The notes below the pieces were generated by a model. That model saw nothing but the letters and a program-made list of their open reading frames with translations. It searched no databases and had not been told where the DNA came from. Positions 48,986 to 60,220 of a stretch of 64,000 nt of DNA are shown here, in pieces. The DNA lies in NCBI RefSeq assembly GCF_030052815.1, contig NC_079509.1, positions 49,186,762 to 49,250,761 of the forward strand, in the 5' to 3' direction. Origin of the DNA: Hevea brasiliensis. Taxonomy: Eukaryota; Streptophyta; Magnoliopsida; Malpighiales; Euphorbiaceae. Numbering within the stretch: position 1 is the stretch's first letter; every line of letters starts with the position of its first letter. The position numbers were made by a program, and so were the translations under genes.

Positions 48986-49104
48986 TTTCGTCTCGAAATT
49001 TTTACCTGGTATCAATCTCTGAACAGCTGTGGGTGTTGTCTCCTCATGTCCTCCTCTCGTTCCCAAGTAGCTTCTTGGCCCTAATGATGGTTCCACAAAG
49101 ACTT

Positions 49105-49509
49105 TTACCAACGGTATCTGCTATTCCGTAGTCGCTTCACCTCATAAGCCGGAATCTTTATGGGTTCTTCTTCATATGTGAGGTCTGGATTCACTTCTAT
49201 TTCTTCTCTTGGTAGTACATGAGATGGGTCTGATCGGTACCTCCTCAACATGGACACATGGAAGACATTATGTATCTTCTCCAACTCTGGAGGTAGTGCC
49301 AACCGATATGCCAAAGGACCCACTCTTTCCAGAACCTCATACGGCCCGATAAAACGAGGACTTAGTTTCCTTTCTACTAATCTCATAATCCTCTTCCAAG
49401 GAGAAACCTTGAGGAAAACTTTCTCACCCATCGCATACTCAATATCCCTTCTCTCGATCAATGTAGGACTTACGGCGATCCGATGCGACTTTAAGTCGAT
49501 CTCGATCAC
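49105..49509 (-). pseudogene. Gypsy integrase C-terminus with degenerate chromodomain region
   Basis: A 134-codon frame: RRDIEYAMGEKVFLKVSPWK (about 21-40), then RKLSPRFIGPYEVLERVGP (about 47-65), LPPELEKIHNVFHVSMLRRY and IPAYEVKRLRNSRYRW at the end. These are the GPY/F module and start of the chromodomain-like tail of chromoviral integrases, which guides insertion. Downstream (48990-49105) the tail continues in other frames with stops (EATWEREED can be read). Broken, but family assignment is solid. Confidence 0.9.
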
Positions 49510-49548
49510 CCGGATTTTCTCTTGATCTGTTGAACAATTTCGGTCCGA

Positions 49549-49802
49549 TCATCTTTCTTTCACCCACGTCATCCCAACACAATGGGGTTCTACATTTCTG
49601 CCATACAAAGCTTCATATGGAGGCATTCCAATGCTTGATTGGTAGTTGTTGTAAGCAAACTCAATCAAAGGCAAGTGTGTATCCCAACTACCCTCAAACT
49701 CAATCACACAAGCCCGTAGCATGTCCTCCAAGATCTGAATTACCCTCTCGGTGGCCATCTGCGTGGGTGGAATGCGATCTTGAAGTTCAATCTAGTTCCT
49801 AG
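49549..49802 (-). pseudogene. Gypsy integrase core, C-terminal half
   Basis: Frame containing ATERVIQILEDMLRACVIEF, WDTHLPLIEFAYNNYQSSIG and MPPYEALYGR, the end of the rve catalytic core. The stretch between here and the zinc-binding part (49802-50036) is recognisable only in broken frames, including loss of the first catalytic acidic residues from an open frame. Confidence 0.88.
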
Positions 49803-50035
49803 GGCTCTCTGAAGACTACCCTAATCTAGAAGTGAACCTAGGATCTCTGTCGACACGATGGATACCGGCACTCCATGCAATCTCACAATCTCATCGATGT
49901 ATAACTTGGCCAATCTTTCTAAACGTAGTCCATCCGAATCGCGGAAAATGAGCAGATTTAGTCGATCACAACAATGACCCAAAGCGCATCATGACTCTTC
50001 TCGTGTCCTCGGAAGTCCCATCACAAAATCCATCG

Positions 50036-50218
50036 TTATTCTTTCCCATTTCCATTCTGCATCGGTAGTGGATGTAACAACCAGTGGTACTTGATGTTCG
50101 CCTTTACTTGGCGACAAGTTAGGCATTTGGATACAAACTCGCCACATCTCTTTTCATAGCCATCCACCAAGTAATGCTCCTTTAGCCCTCTATACATTTT
50201 TGTGCCACCGTGGTGCAT
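50036..50218 (-). pseudogene. Gypsy integrase zinc-binding domain
   Basis: MHHGGTKMYRGLKEHYLVDG and KCLTCRQVKANIKYH give the H-H-C-C zinc-binding N-terminal integrase domain. Frames change on both sides. Confidence 0.88.
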
Positions 50219-50397
50219 GGCAAAGGAGACTCATGTGCTTCCTTCAAAATGATCGCCTCAAATCAACATCATTAGGAACACATATTACGCCAGTGTAACG
50301 AGAAACCATCATCTCTCGATTGAGAATTCGTTTCTTGCCCTCGGACTTCTTCCATCAACCGATACTTCGATCATTACGAGCAGCCATTCTAATATGA

Positions 50398-50640
50398 TCA
50401 ATCAACACCGGCCGTACATGCCATGCAATCGTTATCCGCCTCATCATTAATCTCTAAGCTGGCATGTAATGATCTCAACTCATGTACCAAAGACAAAGGA
50501 GTAACTCGTAGACTTGCCATAGTCTTGCGACTTAAGGTGCCAGCCACAACATTAGCTTTCCCTTGCTGATAGTCTATCAGACAATCATAGTCTTTATCAA
50601 CTCTAACCATCTCCTCTGTCTCAAATTCAGCTCTTTTGGG
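50398..50640 (-). pseudogene. Gypsy RNase H, C-terminal part
   Basis: Frame with KDYDCLIDYQQGKANVVAG and TLSRKTMAS, the end of the gypsy RNase H domain before integrase. Just upstream (50640-50715) the domain continues in another frame. Confidence 0.8.
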
Positions 50641-50714
50641 TGCCCAAATACTTCAAACTCTTATGATCCGTGTAGATGTAACACTTTTCCCCATATAAAT
50701 AATGTCTCCGGATC

Positions 50715-51302
50715 TTAAGAGCAAACACAATGGTCAAGCTCCAAATCATGTGTTGGATAATTCCTCTCATGCGGTTTCATTTGGCGTGATGCATAGGCAA
50801 TGACATTTCGATCTTGCATCAACACACAACCTAACCTGTTGTGAGAAGCATCAGAATCAGTATATTCTTTACCCGGTGTGGGTAAAGTTAGGACTGGAGC
50901 TTTAGTCAAACATCTCTTCAATTCATCAAAACTCTGCTGGCATTTATCCGTCCACTGAAATTTTACATCTTTTCTAAGCAGCTTGGTCAATGGAGATGCC
51001 AACATGGAGAATCCCTTCACAAATCGACGGTAGTATCCAGCTAAACCCAGAAAACTGCGAATCTCTGTGACATTTCTGGGTGGCCTCCAATTAAGGACAG
51101 CTTCAATCTTACTTGGATCTACCTTAATGCCCTCTTCTGATACTACATGCCCTAAGAAAGATATTTCTTTCAGCCAAAATTCACACTTCGACAATTTGGC
51201 ATATAGTTGTTTCTCCTTCAAAGTCTGCAGTACAATCCGCAGATGTCTATCATGCTCTTCTGCATTTCTCGAATAGACCAATATATCATCTATGAATACC
51301 AC
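50715..51302 (-). pseudogene. Gypsy RT (palm/thumb) and RNase H start
   Basis: Begins with the active site [12 protein letters not shown], then [37 protein letters not shown] and [16 protein letters not shown]. It is in the same frame as 51309-51632, separated by a single TAG at 51309-51311. It copies element RNA to DNA. The frame fails at about 50715 within RNase H. Confidence 0.92.
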
Positions 51303-51308
51303 AACAAA

Positions 51309-51644
51309 CTAGTCGAGGTATGGTCTGAAGATAGTGTTCATCAGATCCATAAAAGCAGCCGGAGCATTAGTTAACCCAAATGGCATAACTAGGAACTCAT
51401 AATGGCCATAGCGGGTTCTGAAGGCAGTTTTAGGAATACTTTGCTCTTGTACCTTCAACTGATAATAACCTGATCTCAGGTCAATTTTGGAGAACACAGC
51501 TGCACCCCTCAACTGATCAAACAAGTCATCAATGCGGGGTAATGGATATCTATTCTTTATTGTCACCTTATTCAACTGCCGATAATCAATACACAAGCGG
51601 AGAGTGCCATCTTTCTTCTTTACAAACAACACTGGCGCTCCCTA
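51309..51644 (-). pseudogene. Gypsy RT, fingers/palm N-terminal part
   Basis: [52 protein letters not shown] and [20 protein letters not shown] are canonical gypsy RT blocks. Stops: TAG at 51642-51644 between SP and GAPVLF, and TAG at 51309-51311 after PYLD. Both are single-base changes in conserved positions. Confidence 0.93.
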
Positions 51645-52147
51645 AGGTGACACACTAGGGCGGATAAAGCCCTTGTCAAGCAATTCTTGCAACTGCACTT
51701 TCAACTCTTTCAATTCTGCAGGTGCCATTCTATATGGCGTTATGGAGATTGGATCCACACGAGCATAACATCAATTTCAAATCGCACCTCTCTTCTCGAG
51801 GTAATCCGGCAATTCATCAGAAATACATCCGGAAAGTCACATACGAGGGGATGTCCTTTAGTGCCGGACTCGCACTTGGGTGTCTATCACATGTGCCAAG
51901 TATGCTTCACACTTTTCTCGATCATCTTTCGGCTAGTGCAAATTAAATGATGTTTGATGGCGATAAATGCCTCTCCCGTGTATGACCACATCACCGCATA
52001 CAAAGGAGACCAAAAGTGACTCTTCGCCTGATCAATCATAGCATGATGCACAGCTAACCAATCCATGCCTAAGATAATATCATACTCTCTGAAGGGCATC
52101 TCAATCAAGTCGATAGGAAAACATGTCCTTGGATCACCAAAGGATCT

Positions 52148-52789
52148 CTATAAATTCATTGACCGGACCTCATGTCCTAACGGACAAGTAACTAGCACTT
52201 CAAAACCCATTTGCACACATGGGACAGCAAGTGAACTGACTATGCTAGCACTAACATATGAATGGGTTGAACCCGGATCAAACAATACAAATACATCTTG
52301 ACCAGAGATAGAGAATGTACCAGCTACCACATCAGAAGTCTCAGCCTCTTCTCGCTGTCTCATTGCGTAGATTCTGGTTGAAGCACTTCCTTGTCCTGAC
52401 TGACCAATTATGCCCTGACTACCTGAAGCAGTGCCTCTACCTCTGCCTCTTCCTCTACCAACAGACTGTGAACCTCTGGGAGCAGGACTCTGAATAGATC
52501 CCTCGGCAGTAGTAGGAGTTGGACCATATCTCGGAGCACTAGTACAATCTTTAGCCATATGGCCTTTGCCTCCACAGTTAAAACAGGCTCCAGTGGCCCA
52601 ATAGCATTCCCCCCCATGAATCTTGCCACAAGTCTCACAGGGGCGGGCAGAATGTGAACCCCACAGCGGCTGATGACTAGACCTAGGGGTCTCGACTGAA
52701 AAATCTGCCTCTGCCGTCGCCACCTCGATCCCTGCTGGGTTCACTAAACTTCTTTTTCTTTCCGGAGGTAGCACCAGAACTCTGCTCAA
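52148..52789 (-). pseudogene. Gypsy nucleocapsid zinc knuckle and protease
   Basis: A 213-codon frame: CCHC knuckle CFNCGGKGHMAKDC (about residues 68-81), an Arg/Gly-rich segment (GRGRGRGRG, about 111-119), then the aspartic-protease signature VLFDPGSTHSYVSASIV (about 166-182), with Pro at the second position as often seen in Tekay elements. It overlaps the capsid frame (52683-53585) in another register, so one frameshift near 52690-52710 separates them. The polyprotein continues toward RT through broken frames (51650-52148). Confidence 0.9.
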
Positions 52790-53585
52790 CTGATTTTTCC
52801 CCCTTGTCTTTTTCTAATTTCTTGACTTTTTCCTTCACTAGGTTTGCTTCTGCTTTAACTCTCTCCAGTTCAAGTGCTTGGGACATAAGTTCTGAGAAGT
52901 TGCTGTGTCGAAATCCCACAACTTGCATCCTTATGCTGGGCTTCAAACCCGTCTCAAATCTCTTGCATCTTGCTTTGCTGGTAGTAAGGAGACTCTCCGC
53001 ATAGTGACTCAGGAGGGAGAACTCTCTCTCATACTCTGCCACTGATCGATTTCCTTGTTTCAAACTCAAAAATTCTTGCAATTTCTGATCAACATATGCG
53101 TCTGGGATGTATTTCTGTCTGAACTCTCTGATGAAGTCATCCCAGGTTAGCACTGGTGGTTCTGCCAAGCTGTGGGGGACGGTCTTCCACCAATCATATG
53201 CATCCCCTTGCAGTAGCGACACAGAATATTCGAACTTCAACTCATCTGGGCAGTGCAATTTCTTAAACACTCTGTCCATTCTTTCAAGCCATTGCTCTGC
53301 CTCTAAAGGGTCCACTGTACCCTTAAATTCTGCAGCCCATACTTGATAATTTATCATATTGTCCGGCCGAGGCAATGGTTGTGCCACAGTGGTTGTGGTG
53401 GAGTTTGAGCAGGCATACCCGACCATTTGTTGAAACATCGCAGCCATCTGCTGTGCAAATTGTGCAGGGAACTGCGGCATTTGTGGGGCTGGTGCTACTG
53501 ACCCACTGACATTCGGTAAAGCTGGGGCTTCCCCTTGTGCCTCAGCTTCAACAGACTGCTCAACTGAGCGATCCCCTTCTTCCAT
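52683..53585 (-). CDS. Gypsy Gag capsid
   Basis: 300 codons from MEEGDRSVEQ. The N-terminus is acidic and Pro/Gln-rich with QFAQQMAAMFQQMVG. The Retrotrans_gag core runs over about residues 85-200 (EAEQWLERMDRVFKKLHCP, GDAYDWWKTVP, FIREFRQKYIPDAYVDQK, SLKQGNRSVAEYEREF). The C-terminus is a Lys/Glu-rich helix followed by a basic RGGDGRGR segment. It forms the particle that packages element RNA. The frame ends early because of the frameshift before the zinc knuckle. Confidence 0.93.
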   Translation of the reverse strand: MEEGDRSVEQSVEAEAQGEAPALPNVSGSVAPAPQMPQFPAQFAQQMAAMFQQMVGYACSNSTTTTVAQPLPRPDNMINYQVWAAEFKGTVDPLEAEQWLERMDRVFKKLHCPDELKFEYSVSLLQGDAYDWWKTVPHSLAEPPVLTWDDFIREFRQKYIPDAYVDQKLQEFLSLKQGNRSVAEYEREFSLLSHYAESLLTTSKARCKRFETGLKPSIRMQVVGFRHSNFSELMSQALELERVKAEANLVKEKVKKLEKDKGEKSVEQSSGATSGKKKKFSEPSRDRGGDGRGRFFSRDP

Positions 53586-53755
53586 TTCAGGCTGAAGCTA
53601 GGGTATCTCCTGAACAAGTAACATAAGGAGATTTCCCTCCGTTAGTTCACATTCATGATGTAATGCCTTTGTATGTAGCAATTATGGACATTGAGCGGTT
53701 GTACTTAACAAAGAAAAGACACAAATTCACAATTTAAAACATAATTCAAAAATTT

Positions 53756-53767
53756 GCTCTGATACCA
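53756..53767 (-). promoter_or_regulatory. Gypsy primer-binding site (tRNA-iMet)
   Basis: Minus strand TGGTATCAGAGC, 8 nt from the 5' LTR. Confidence 0.93.
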
Positions 53768-53775
53768 CTAAAACA

Positions 53776-56700
53776 TGTAACACCTTACCCCTTTGTAAGG
53801 CATAACATGATCACGAATAATACCTAATTAAATCCCGAACTTCACCTACCGATAACTCATTAAGTACCCTACAAGGGATTTTAAAACAATTTTCTTATCT
53901 TTGACAAGTGGTGAGCATTTCTAATAAGTATTTAAAACATTTAGTTGAAATTAAAACTAATTAATATTTTTGGCCATTTTAGTTTTCCGCAAATCTTATA
54001 AAAATTTTGACAGAGTTTCCTCTGTATTTTGAGAAAACCGTTCTTCAAATACCTGAAATAAAAGCACTTCCAATAATTATCTAACCACGCTTCAAATTCA
54101 TACTCAATCTCAACCAATTTCTCATAATTCACTAGTTCAAATATTCTCAAAATTATGTACATCAATATCATTTATTCATATTCCATTCAAGATAAACAAT
54201 TTATATATTCATCATACTAAAATTTACATTCAAAAAGTCCAAATTAAAATTTATTACAACTTTTATACAAACTTTGTACAAGCTGCTCAAGACCCATGTA
54301 CATGTCCATACATTTATGTGCAATATATACATCAAAAGAAATATTTACAGTTAGGGTATAAATTATACCCGAAGACTTCAAGCTGATGACTTCACACACC
54401 TCAGAAGCTAAGTCTGCTGATCCTCTAGTCTCTGTATCTGCGGCAATAAAGCTATCACGAGTACTAGGACTCGATGGTGCACAATATACTAAAATAATCT
54501 TTATGCAAAACTTAACGCACATTCATTCAATAATTTGACTAAACATGAAAATTAAATACAATCATGCATTGTAAGATTTTACATGTAAACCAAGTTTATT
54601 TCAAAGTATCAAAACACATTTCATAAAACCCACAGTTAGATCACGCCATTCGAAACAAATAGAATCTCAATAGCCAGAGGCTAAAGAGAAATCACATGAA
54701 TCTCAATAGCCAGAGGCTAAAGAGAAATCATATCACAATGCTAGATAGCTCAAATATATGTATAACCATTCACATCCTCTTCTCTTGGCACACCTCAACA
54801 CTTCTCCGAGAAGGAATCAAAATTGAAACTAATTACCCCCACTAGTCGTGCTAGTGAGGTGTTCAAATATATGGTCATGACACGTGGTTTCAAAACTTAT
54901 CTTAACAATTTGCTAAACATTGTCATTTCAAATATACACAATAACTTTCACAATTTAAATCAAACATCATAAAAATGCTATAATCCAATATTTCACATTA
55001 TTCAAAACATTATGCAAAAGATGATTATAAAAGTATATGTTGTGCACAAACCTCAAACGAGTCGCCTGTTGGCCTTGACTCGACTCCTCGGGTTCTGTCC
55101 CAGTACTCTTTTCCACTGAAACACGGAATTTTCCAATGTTTCAGTACTAAAACTTAAAATAAATCCAAAATAAACTTAACTTCACATTTACCTAGCTCTA
55201 ACGTGTTAAATTTGACATTCTCGAAATTTTGTGTTTCGGGTTACTATTCACTGCACTATTCAAGTCAAATTATTGACTTTCTAAGGCTTAATGGGTATGG
55301 GAACTCCAACTTCACCCACATACCACATTTTGGTCACCAAACTTGTTGGTTTTGGTCATTTGTTTAAAGCTTAGGTCATTTTGGCAAAATTGCCAATTTT
55401 CGGTTTTGGTTCTCCGAAGTTGTACTGTTCCATTGGTCGATCTACTGTTGGAATTTGACAAAACTTCCTTCATAGAAAATGTTCCTTATTGTCTTAAGTG
55501 TATTCTCATTTTTGGATCACCCCAATCGGAGTTTTGTAGCTCAAGTTATGGCCAAAATAAGTTTACTGTTCACGTGCACTGTTCATACTGCAATTTAGGT
55601 GCTGGCAGATTTTTGGTCCAACTTTGGTCAATAATTTGATCAAGTTAAGTTCATAATTTGGTGTCACTTTCTTCATATGAAATGTTGTACTATGTCTTAG
55701 GTTTCCATCGGTTCAAGAATCGCCTAAATCCGAGTTTTCTAGAGAGAGTTATAGCTATCCAAACATTGCTGCTCAACTAAAAATCTGCAGAATTTCAGTA
55801 CAGAAATTTTAACTTTGCTCAATAATTTGAATGAGTTAATGGCCTAATTTGGGTTGGTGTTCTTCATGAAAGTTTTAGGTCTATATCATATCTAATTGTT
55901 GGTAAAATTTCAGGTCAATTTGACCTACCTAGCTCGAGTTATGACCAAATGAACAGTTACTGTTCATTTGGTCAGTTTGGTGCAGTGGCAGCCAGCAATC
56001 AATTCACTTTGGTCAATTGTTTCACCAAGTTTTGGTCAGTTTTTGGCTATGGTTCCTTAATGAAAATTGTGCTCTTTTATGTCTATTTTCATCTCCAATT
56101 GGTGGCATATCAATTGGACTTGTAAAATTTGAGTTTTGGTCCTTCAAAGTGGGTTTGGTCATGCTGCCAGCAGCATGACCATTTACCTCAATTTAGTTTT
56201 CATTCCTATCATTCCCACACAAGTTATTTGGTCATAATTGACCATTATTTCACTTCACAATAGGTCCAACATGTCATTTATGCATTTCTCCAAATTTTGG
56301 TTCATAAACCCTAGCATTGAAACCCTAATCTCACTAACTCTTGCATTTAACTACTTCTAATGATTTTAATGTTAATCATTTAACTAAGTAAGGTTTCTAA
56401 ACTCATTCAATTGCATCATATTCATGCAAACCATACTCCTCTCAAGCTGCCCCAAAATTCAGTTTGTTCTTCCCCACATTTTTTTTTCATTTTAAGGTTA
56501 TTTACAAGCTCTTAATGCCATATAAACACTAATTAAACAAAGAAAAATTAAGGCTTGTATTACCAACCTTGAGCAGAATTTTCTTCCTCCTTTTCTTCAA
56601 ATTTTCCTTCTTTCTTTCTTGCTCAATCCTCTTCTCAAGTTGCCTAGATAAGCTTTAACTATGGTGACTAATTTTTCTATGGTGAAATTTTATGATATAC

Positions 56701-57454
56701 AAGCTCAAAATTGAGCTTTAATGGAGTTTGTGGAGATGGAGAGTTAAGAAAAAGAGAGAGATGAGAGAGGAGATGAAGGTTGACGGAAATGAAGAAGAAA
56801 AAAAACCAATTTCTTTTCTTTTTATTTTGCTTATGGAAGACCACAAAGTCACAATTTAATAATTCATTTAAATAAATTCTTTTATGACATCACCTTTGAC
56901 TTTTCTAACTTCTTTCTTTTCTTTTTTTTTTATTTTATTTATTTTTTTATTAGTTCTTTAATTTTATTCTCGATTCCAAAATTTTCTTTTCTCCGATTTT
57001 ATTTGACAGTTAGGTCAGGAGTCAGCTCTCGGGGTCAATTGACCAAATTGCCCCTCGCCGGTTCATCCCGATTTGCAAATAATCCAATATTTCTTTCGGC
57101 TCCCTGACCTAATTATTTGACTGGCTTAACAGTTCTTTTTCGTGGTTTTCTCTTTTCCACTGTGTTCATAAGGGTCCTAAGGACCGCAGCGTCACTTTTT
57201 ACGGTTCGAAATTTGAGTTTAGAATGACTTCGCAGTCATTCCCGAGGAGGTCACTCATCGCTGTGACTCTCGGCTCGTTTAACCTCTTATGTTCTGTTTT
57301 TCTTATTTATAGTTAACTAATTAAACATTACTAATTATTTGTGTTTATGGCTTCTCAAATTGTCTTAAGTGTGGCCCTAATCCCATTAATTGTCCGGACC
57401 GACACCGGTCACCGGAACAGTGAAATATACCAGGCTATACAACGAGGGTGTTAC
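53776..57454 (-). repeat. Gypsy 5' LTR
   Basis: Starts TGTAACACCTTACCC and ends GAGGGTGTTACA; near-identical to 45293-48967. TTATG follows. Confidence 0.95.
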
Positions 57455-57719
57455 ATTATGAGTTATTTGGAATTGGGTCTTTTCAAGTTGAATAAAAGTT
57501 TAAATTTAAATATAAATTGCAGGTATCTCAAATCCTAAAATAAAAAAGAAAAAAAATTGCTTCCTCTAAATTATCACTTAAAAAAAATTACAATGCAGAC
57601 AAACTCTAGAAATTATTATTTTTTCTTTCATTAATTCAATTTCCATATACAAACTTTCCTTGTTAATTGTCCATCCCTTGAACGATCATCTTCTTAATTC
57701 ATTAATTGAACTTTGATAG

Positions 57720-58205
57720 AAACAAAAAAGAGAAAATTGAAGTTGTATAAAGCTGCAATGATTGGAAACTGGGAGATAGCTGAACGAGTTCTTGAGAAAT
57801 TTCCCGAATATGCTAAGGCCTACATCAATGAGCAAGGGGAGACTGCTCTACATATTGCAACTGCAGCAAACCATCCTCGGTTCGTTGAACAGTTGGTTAA
57901 TAAGAATAAACAATGTCTATATATAGGAACTTGTACGGGAGAAAATGGTGATAAAGGAAATACAGCATTTTTCTATGCTGCTGCATCTGGAAATGTGAAA
58001 ATTGCCCAACTAATGCTGAAGAAGGACAGTAATTTGGCGATGATCCCACGCAGACAAAATGTCTTACCAATTCATACTGCAGCTTTGCTTGGCCATGGGA
58101 AGATGGTGCGCTGGCTTTATAAGGAAACTAAAAGTAAGCTCCATACAAAGCAAAACAAAGATCTCATTTCTTTACTGGTGGCCTTGATCGACTCTGATAT
58201 ACATG
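57720..58205 (+). CDS. Ankyrin-repeat protein, exon 2
   Basis: Encodes about 162 residues starting ETKKRKLKLYKAAMIGNWE. Ankyrin repeats are visible as KLYKAAMIGNWEIAERVLEK, GETALHIATAANHPRFVEQL, GNTAFFYAAASGNVKIAQLM and LPIHTAALLGHGKMVRWLY. This is the N-terminal layout of the plant ACD6/ITN1-type family, membrane proteins with a C-terminal PGG domain involved in defence and stress signalling. The acceptor is GATAG at 57719 and the donor ACATG/GTGAGC at 58206. There is no ATG in frame before residue 16, so the exon needs an upstream partner. It lies only 265 bp from the gypsy LTR end. Confidence 0.85.
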
Positions 58206-58345
58206 GTGAGCAATCTTTTATTTCAATGTACATATGTTACCATATTACTTGCATAGATGTCATTGCCTAGGCGATGGATTTAGATTGTGTACATATGTTA
58301 ATACTTCGTGAGTCAATACAATTCTTCATATTTTGTTTTAATCAG

Positions 58346-58486
58346 ATATTGCGATGGATTTGGTAAAAGCTAAACCGGGGCTGGCCACCGAAAAAGACAG
58401 AAAAAATGAGACAGCATTGCATGCATTTGCCCGAAAGCTTCGTAATGATAAACCTGCAACTCCATGTTCTCCATGGATGAAGCTCT
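58346..58486 (+). CDS. Ankyrin-repeat protein, exon 3
   Basis: Follows acceptor TTTTAATCAG and joins exon 2 in phase (CAT-G/AT). It encodes DIAMDLVKAKPGLATEKDRK, then NETALHAFARKLRND and CSPWMKL, the usual short exon after the fourth repeat in this family. The donor is CTCT/GTTAGT at 58487; reading past it gives an immediate stop. The frame is intact. Confidence 0.8.
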
Positions 58487-59258
58487 GTTAGTATTCTCTC
58501 ACACTTATAACATTACTATATATTTTAGCTCATGTACTATCCTTTATTTATCCTAATTTATATTATAATGTCATATAAAGTTACAATTTTACTATTATAA
58601 CACGAAAAATGAATATAATAAAAACTAAATTTTAATCACAATTGAAATTAATTCAGTAATAGAATTATATATATATACACATATAGTAATTAGTAAGTAA
58701 TCTGATGTATTTAAACATAATCAATCTTTTAAATATGTACCAACATTTTTTTTTCTCACCTCTATTTTTCCTTATTGCTTCTAATGCAAGGATATATAGT
58801 TTTGAACCTTAGATTAAGAAATTTTTAAAAAATTTTAATTATTAGTTCTAATTTTAACTTTTTTTTTCTTTTTTATATCAATCGCTGCTTTAGTGAATAA
58901 TTTCAAAATATTTTAAATTGATTTTGAGTTTTGGCTATAACTATTTCCAATATTAAAAGTTGAAAATTGCACTAAAAAATTAAAACATTTGGATATAATT
59001 ATCGATTAGTGAAAACTTTGACCTTTTCTATCTATTAAATTATTTTATTATATTGTATTTTGAGTTCTAAGCATTGAATTTTTATAAAATTATAAGCAAT
59101 AACATGTATCATTTTAATTTATACACTTTAAATTTTATATATATATATATACCAATTGGAACTTATTTATTCATAAAATAGAGTTTCATCTTGAGGCAAT
59201 TAGAGAGCCTGCATTTCCTAGAATTGAATTTTACTATATTTGTTTCTCTGAGTCTCAG
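58487..59258 (+). other. Intron 3 of the ankyrin gene
   Basis: AT-rich, 772 bp, ending TGAGTCTCAG. No insertion recognised. Confidence 0.75.
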
Positions 59259-59701
59259 ATTTGAACATATTTTCGGGAAGGAAAAATCAAATGGGCAAAG
59301 AAGCGATTGAGCTATATAAATTGATTTGGAAGAAAATATTATTGTTGGATGATGAACAAATTTCTGAATTGATGATGGGAGATTCTAATCGATTAACATT
59401 CATCGCAGCCAAACAAGGAAATGACGAGTTCCTGACTACTCTTATAAGTTCATATCCCACTTTAGCATTCAAAGCGAATAAAAAGGGTTATACCATATTT
59501 CATATAGCTATTTTGTATCGACAAATGAAAGTCTTCAAGCTGATACATGGGATAGGTTCATTTAAGTACTTCATGAACATAAAAAAAGATAAGGAAGGAA
59601 ATAACATGTTACATTTGGCTGGAAAATTGGCCGCATCAAGTCGACAAAATACTGTACCAGGAGCAGCTCTTCAACTGCAGCGCGATCTGTTCTTCTTCGA
59701 G
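59259..59701 (+). CDS. Ankyrin-repeat protein, exon 4
   Basis: Joins exon 3 in phase (CTC-T/AT-TTG). It encodes about 148 residues: a linker, then RLTFIAAKQGNDEFLTTLIS, GYTIFHIAILYRQMKVFKLI and GNNMLHLAGKLAAS, the last repeats, ending LQLQRDLFFFE before GTAATC at 59702. In this family the next exon begins the segment leading to the PGG domain and transmembrane helices. That part is not in the window because a copia element follows 59 bp later and the sequence ends. All four exons are open, about 395 codons together. Confidence 0.85.
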
Positions 59702-59760
59702 GTAATCATTTTATCTTACTCTTCCAAGAAAAGAAAATATTTATTGCACTAAATGAATAT

Positions 59761-60220
59761 TGTTGACAAATTGGGAGCAAAACGAAATAGAAGCCCAAAA
59801 CTAACGTGGACTTGAGTGAAGAAAACTTTTTATTGGAAAGGACTAAAGTGATATTTTACAACTCAAGCTCACACTTTAAACACCACGCTTGAGTACCTCA
59901 CTTCCCCTCCTCATGTGCACACACTTTCACCACACCTAAAGAAAAAGCACTCACACTCTTACTTAGATACACACTCACACGCAAGTGTTTCTCACAACTC
60001 ACTTTGTACTCTCCACTCGTACATAAAACATAGCACACACTCACATCCATTTATAGGTAGTAATAGTCGGTGACTAAAGCAATTCTAGCCAAAAATTGAG
60101 TTGGCCATGGAGAAGATTCTTGAAGCTTTAATGGCAGTGATGATGCTTCTCCAACACGCTTGATAATTTTGCGAACTTGTAGAAATTTCTGGAGGGAGAG
60201 AGGCGGTGATGGAGTCTTCA
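59761..60220 (-). repeat. Copia LTR (3') in the ankyrin gene
   Basis: Shares most of its sequence with 63496-63981, for example CTCAAGCTCACACTTTAAAC; preceded on the minus strand by the purine tract GCTGAGGAGGAG. Confidence 0.88.

Larger units (their letters stand above)
45293..57454 (-). mobile_element. Full-length Tekay/Del-like Ty3/gypsy element
   Basis: 12,162 bp with LTRs of 3,675 and 3,679 bp and a perfect 5-bp duplication TTATG (45288-45292 and 57455-57459). On the minus strand: 5' LTR, tRNA-iMet primer site, gag with zinc knuckle, protease, RT, RNase H, integrase and a C-terminal extension at the position of a chromodomain. This order and the very long LTRs fit the Tekay (Del) clade of chromoviruses. 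The LTRs are nearly identical by eye, with a few substitutions and small indels. RT carries two nonsense codons, and gag and integrase have frameshifts, so this copy is not autonomous. Confidence 0.95.
41371..57719 (+). other. Proposed giant first intron of the ankyrin gene
   Basis: From donor GTACAATAG (41371) to acceptor TTTGATAG (ending 57719). Contents: a fold-back MITE (42343-42540), a Harbinger-like MITE (43190-43971), AT-rich sequence with two (TA)n tracts, and a complete gypsy element (45293-57454). Removing the recognised elements leaves about 3.2 kb. Confidence 0.45.

Noticed and set aside
46954..55639. Repeated 68- and 98-codon plus-strand frames in the gypsy LTRs
   Set aside because: They occur in both LTRs and are antisense to the element; chance frames kept by LTR identity.
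57713..57718. Start of the ankyrin protein at the TTG at 57713
   Set aside because: Non-ATG start in a plant gene; the AG at 57718-57719 is a better fit as a splice acceptor with an upstream exon in phase.
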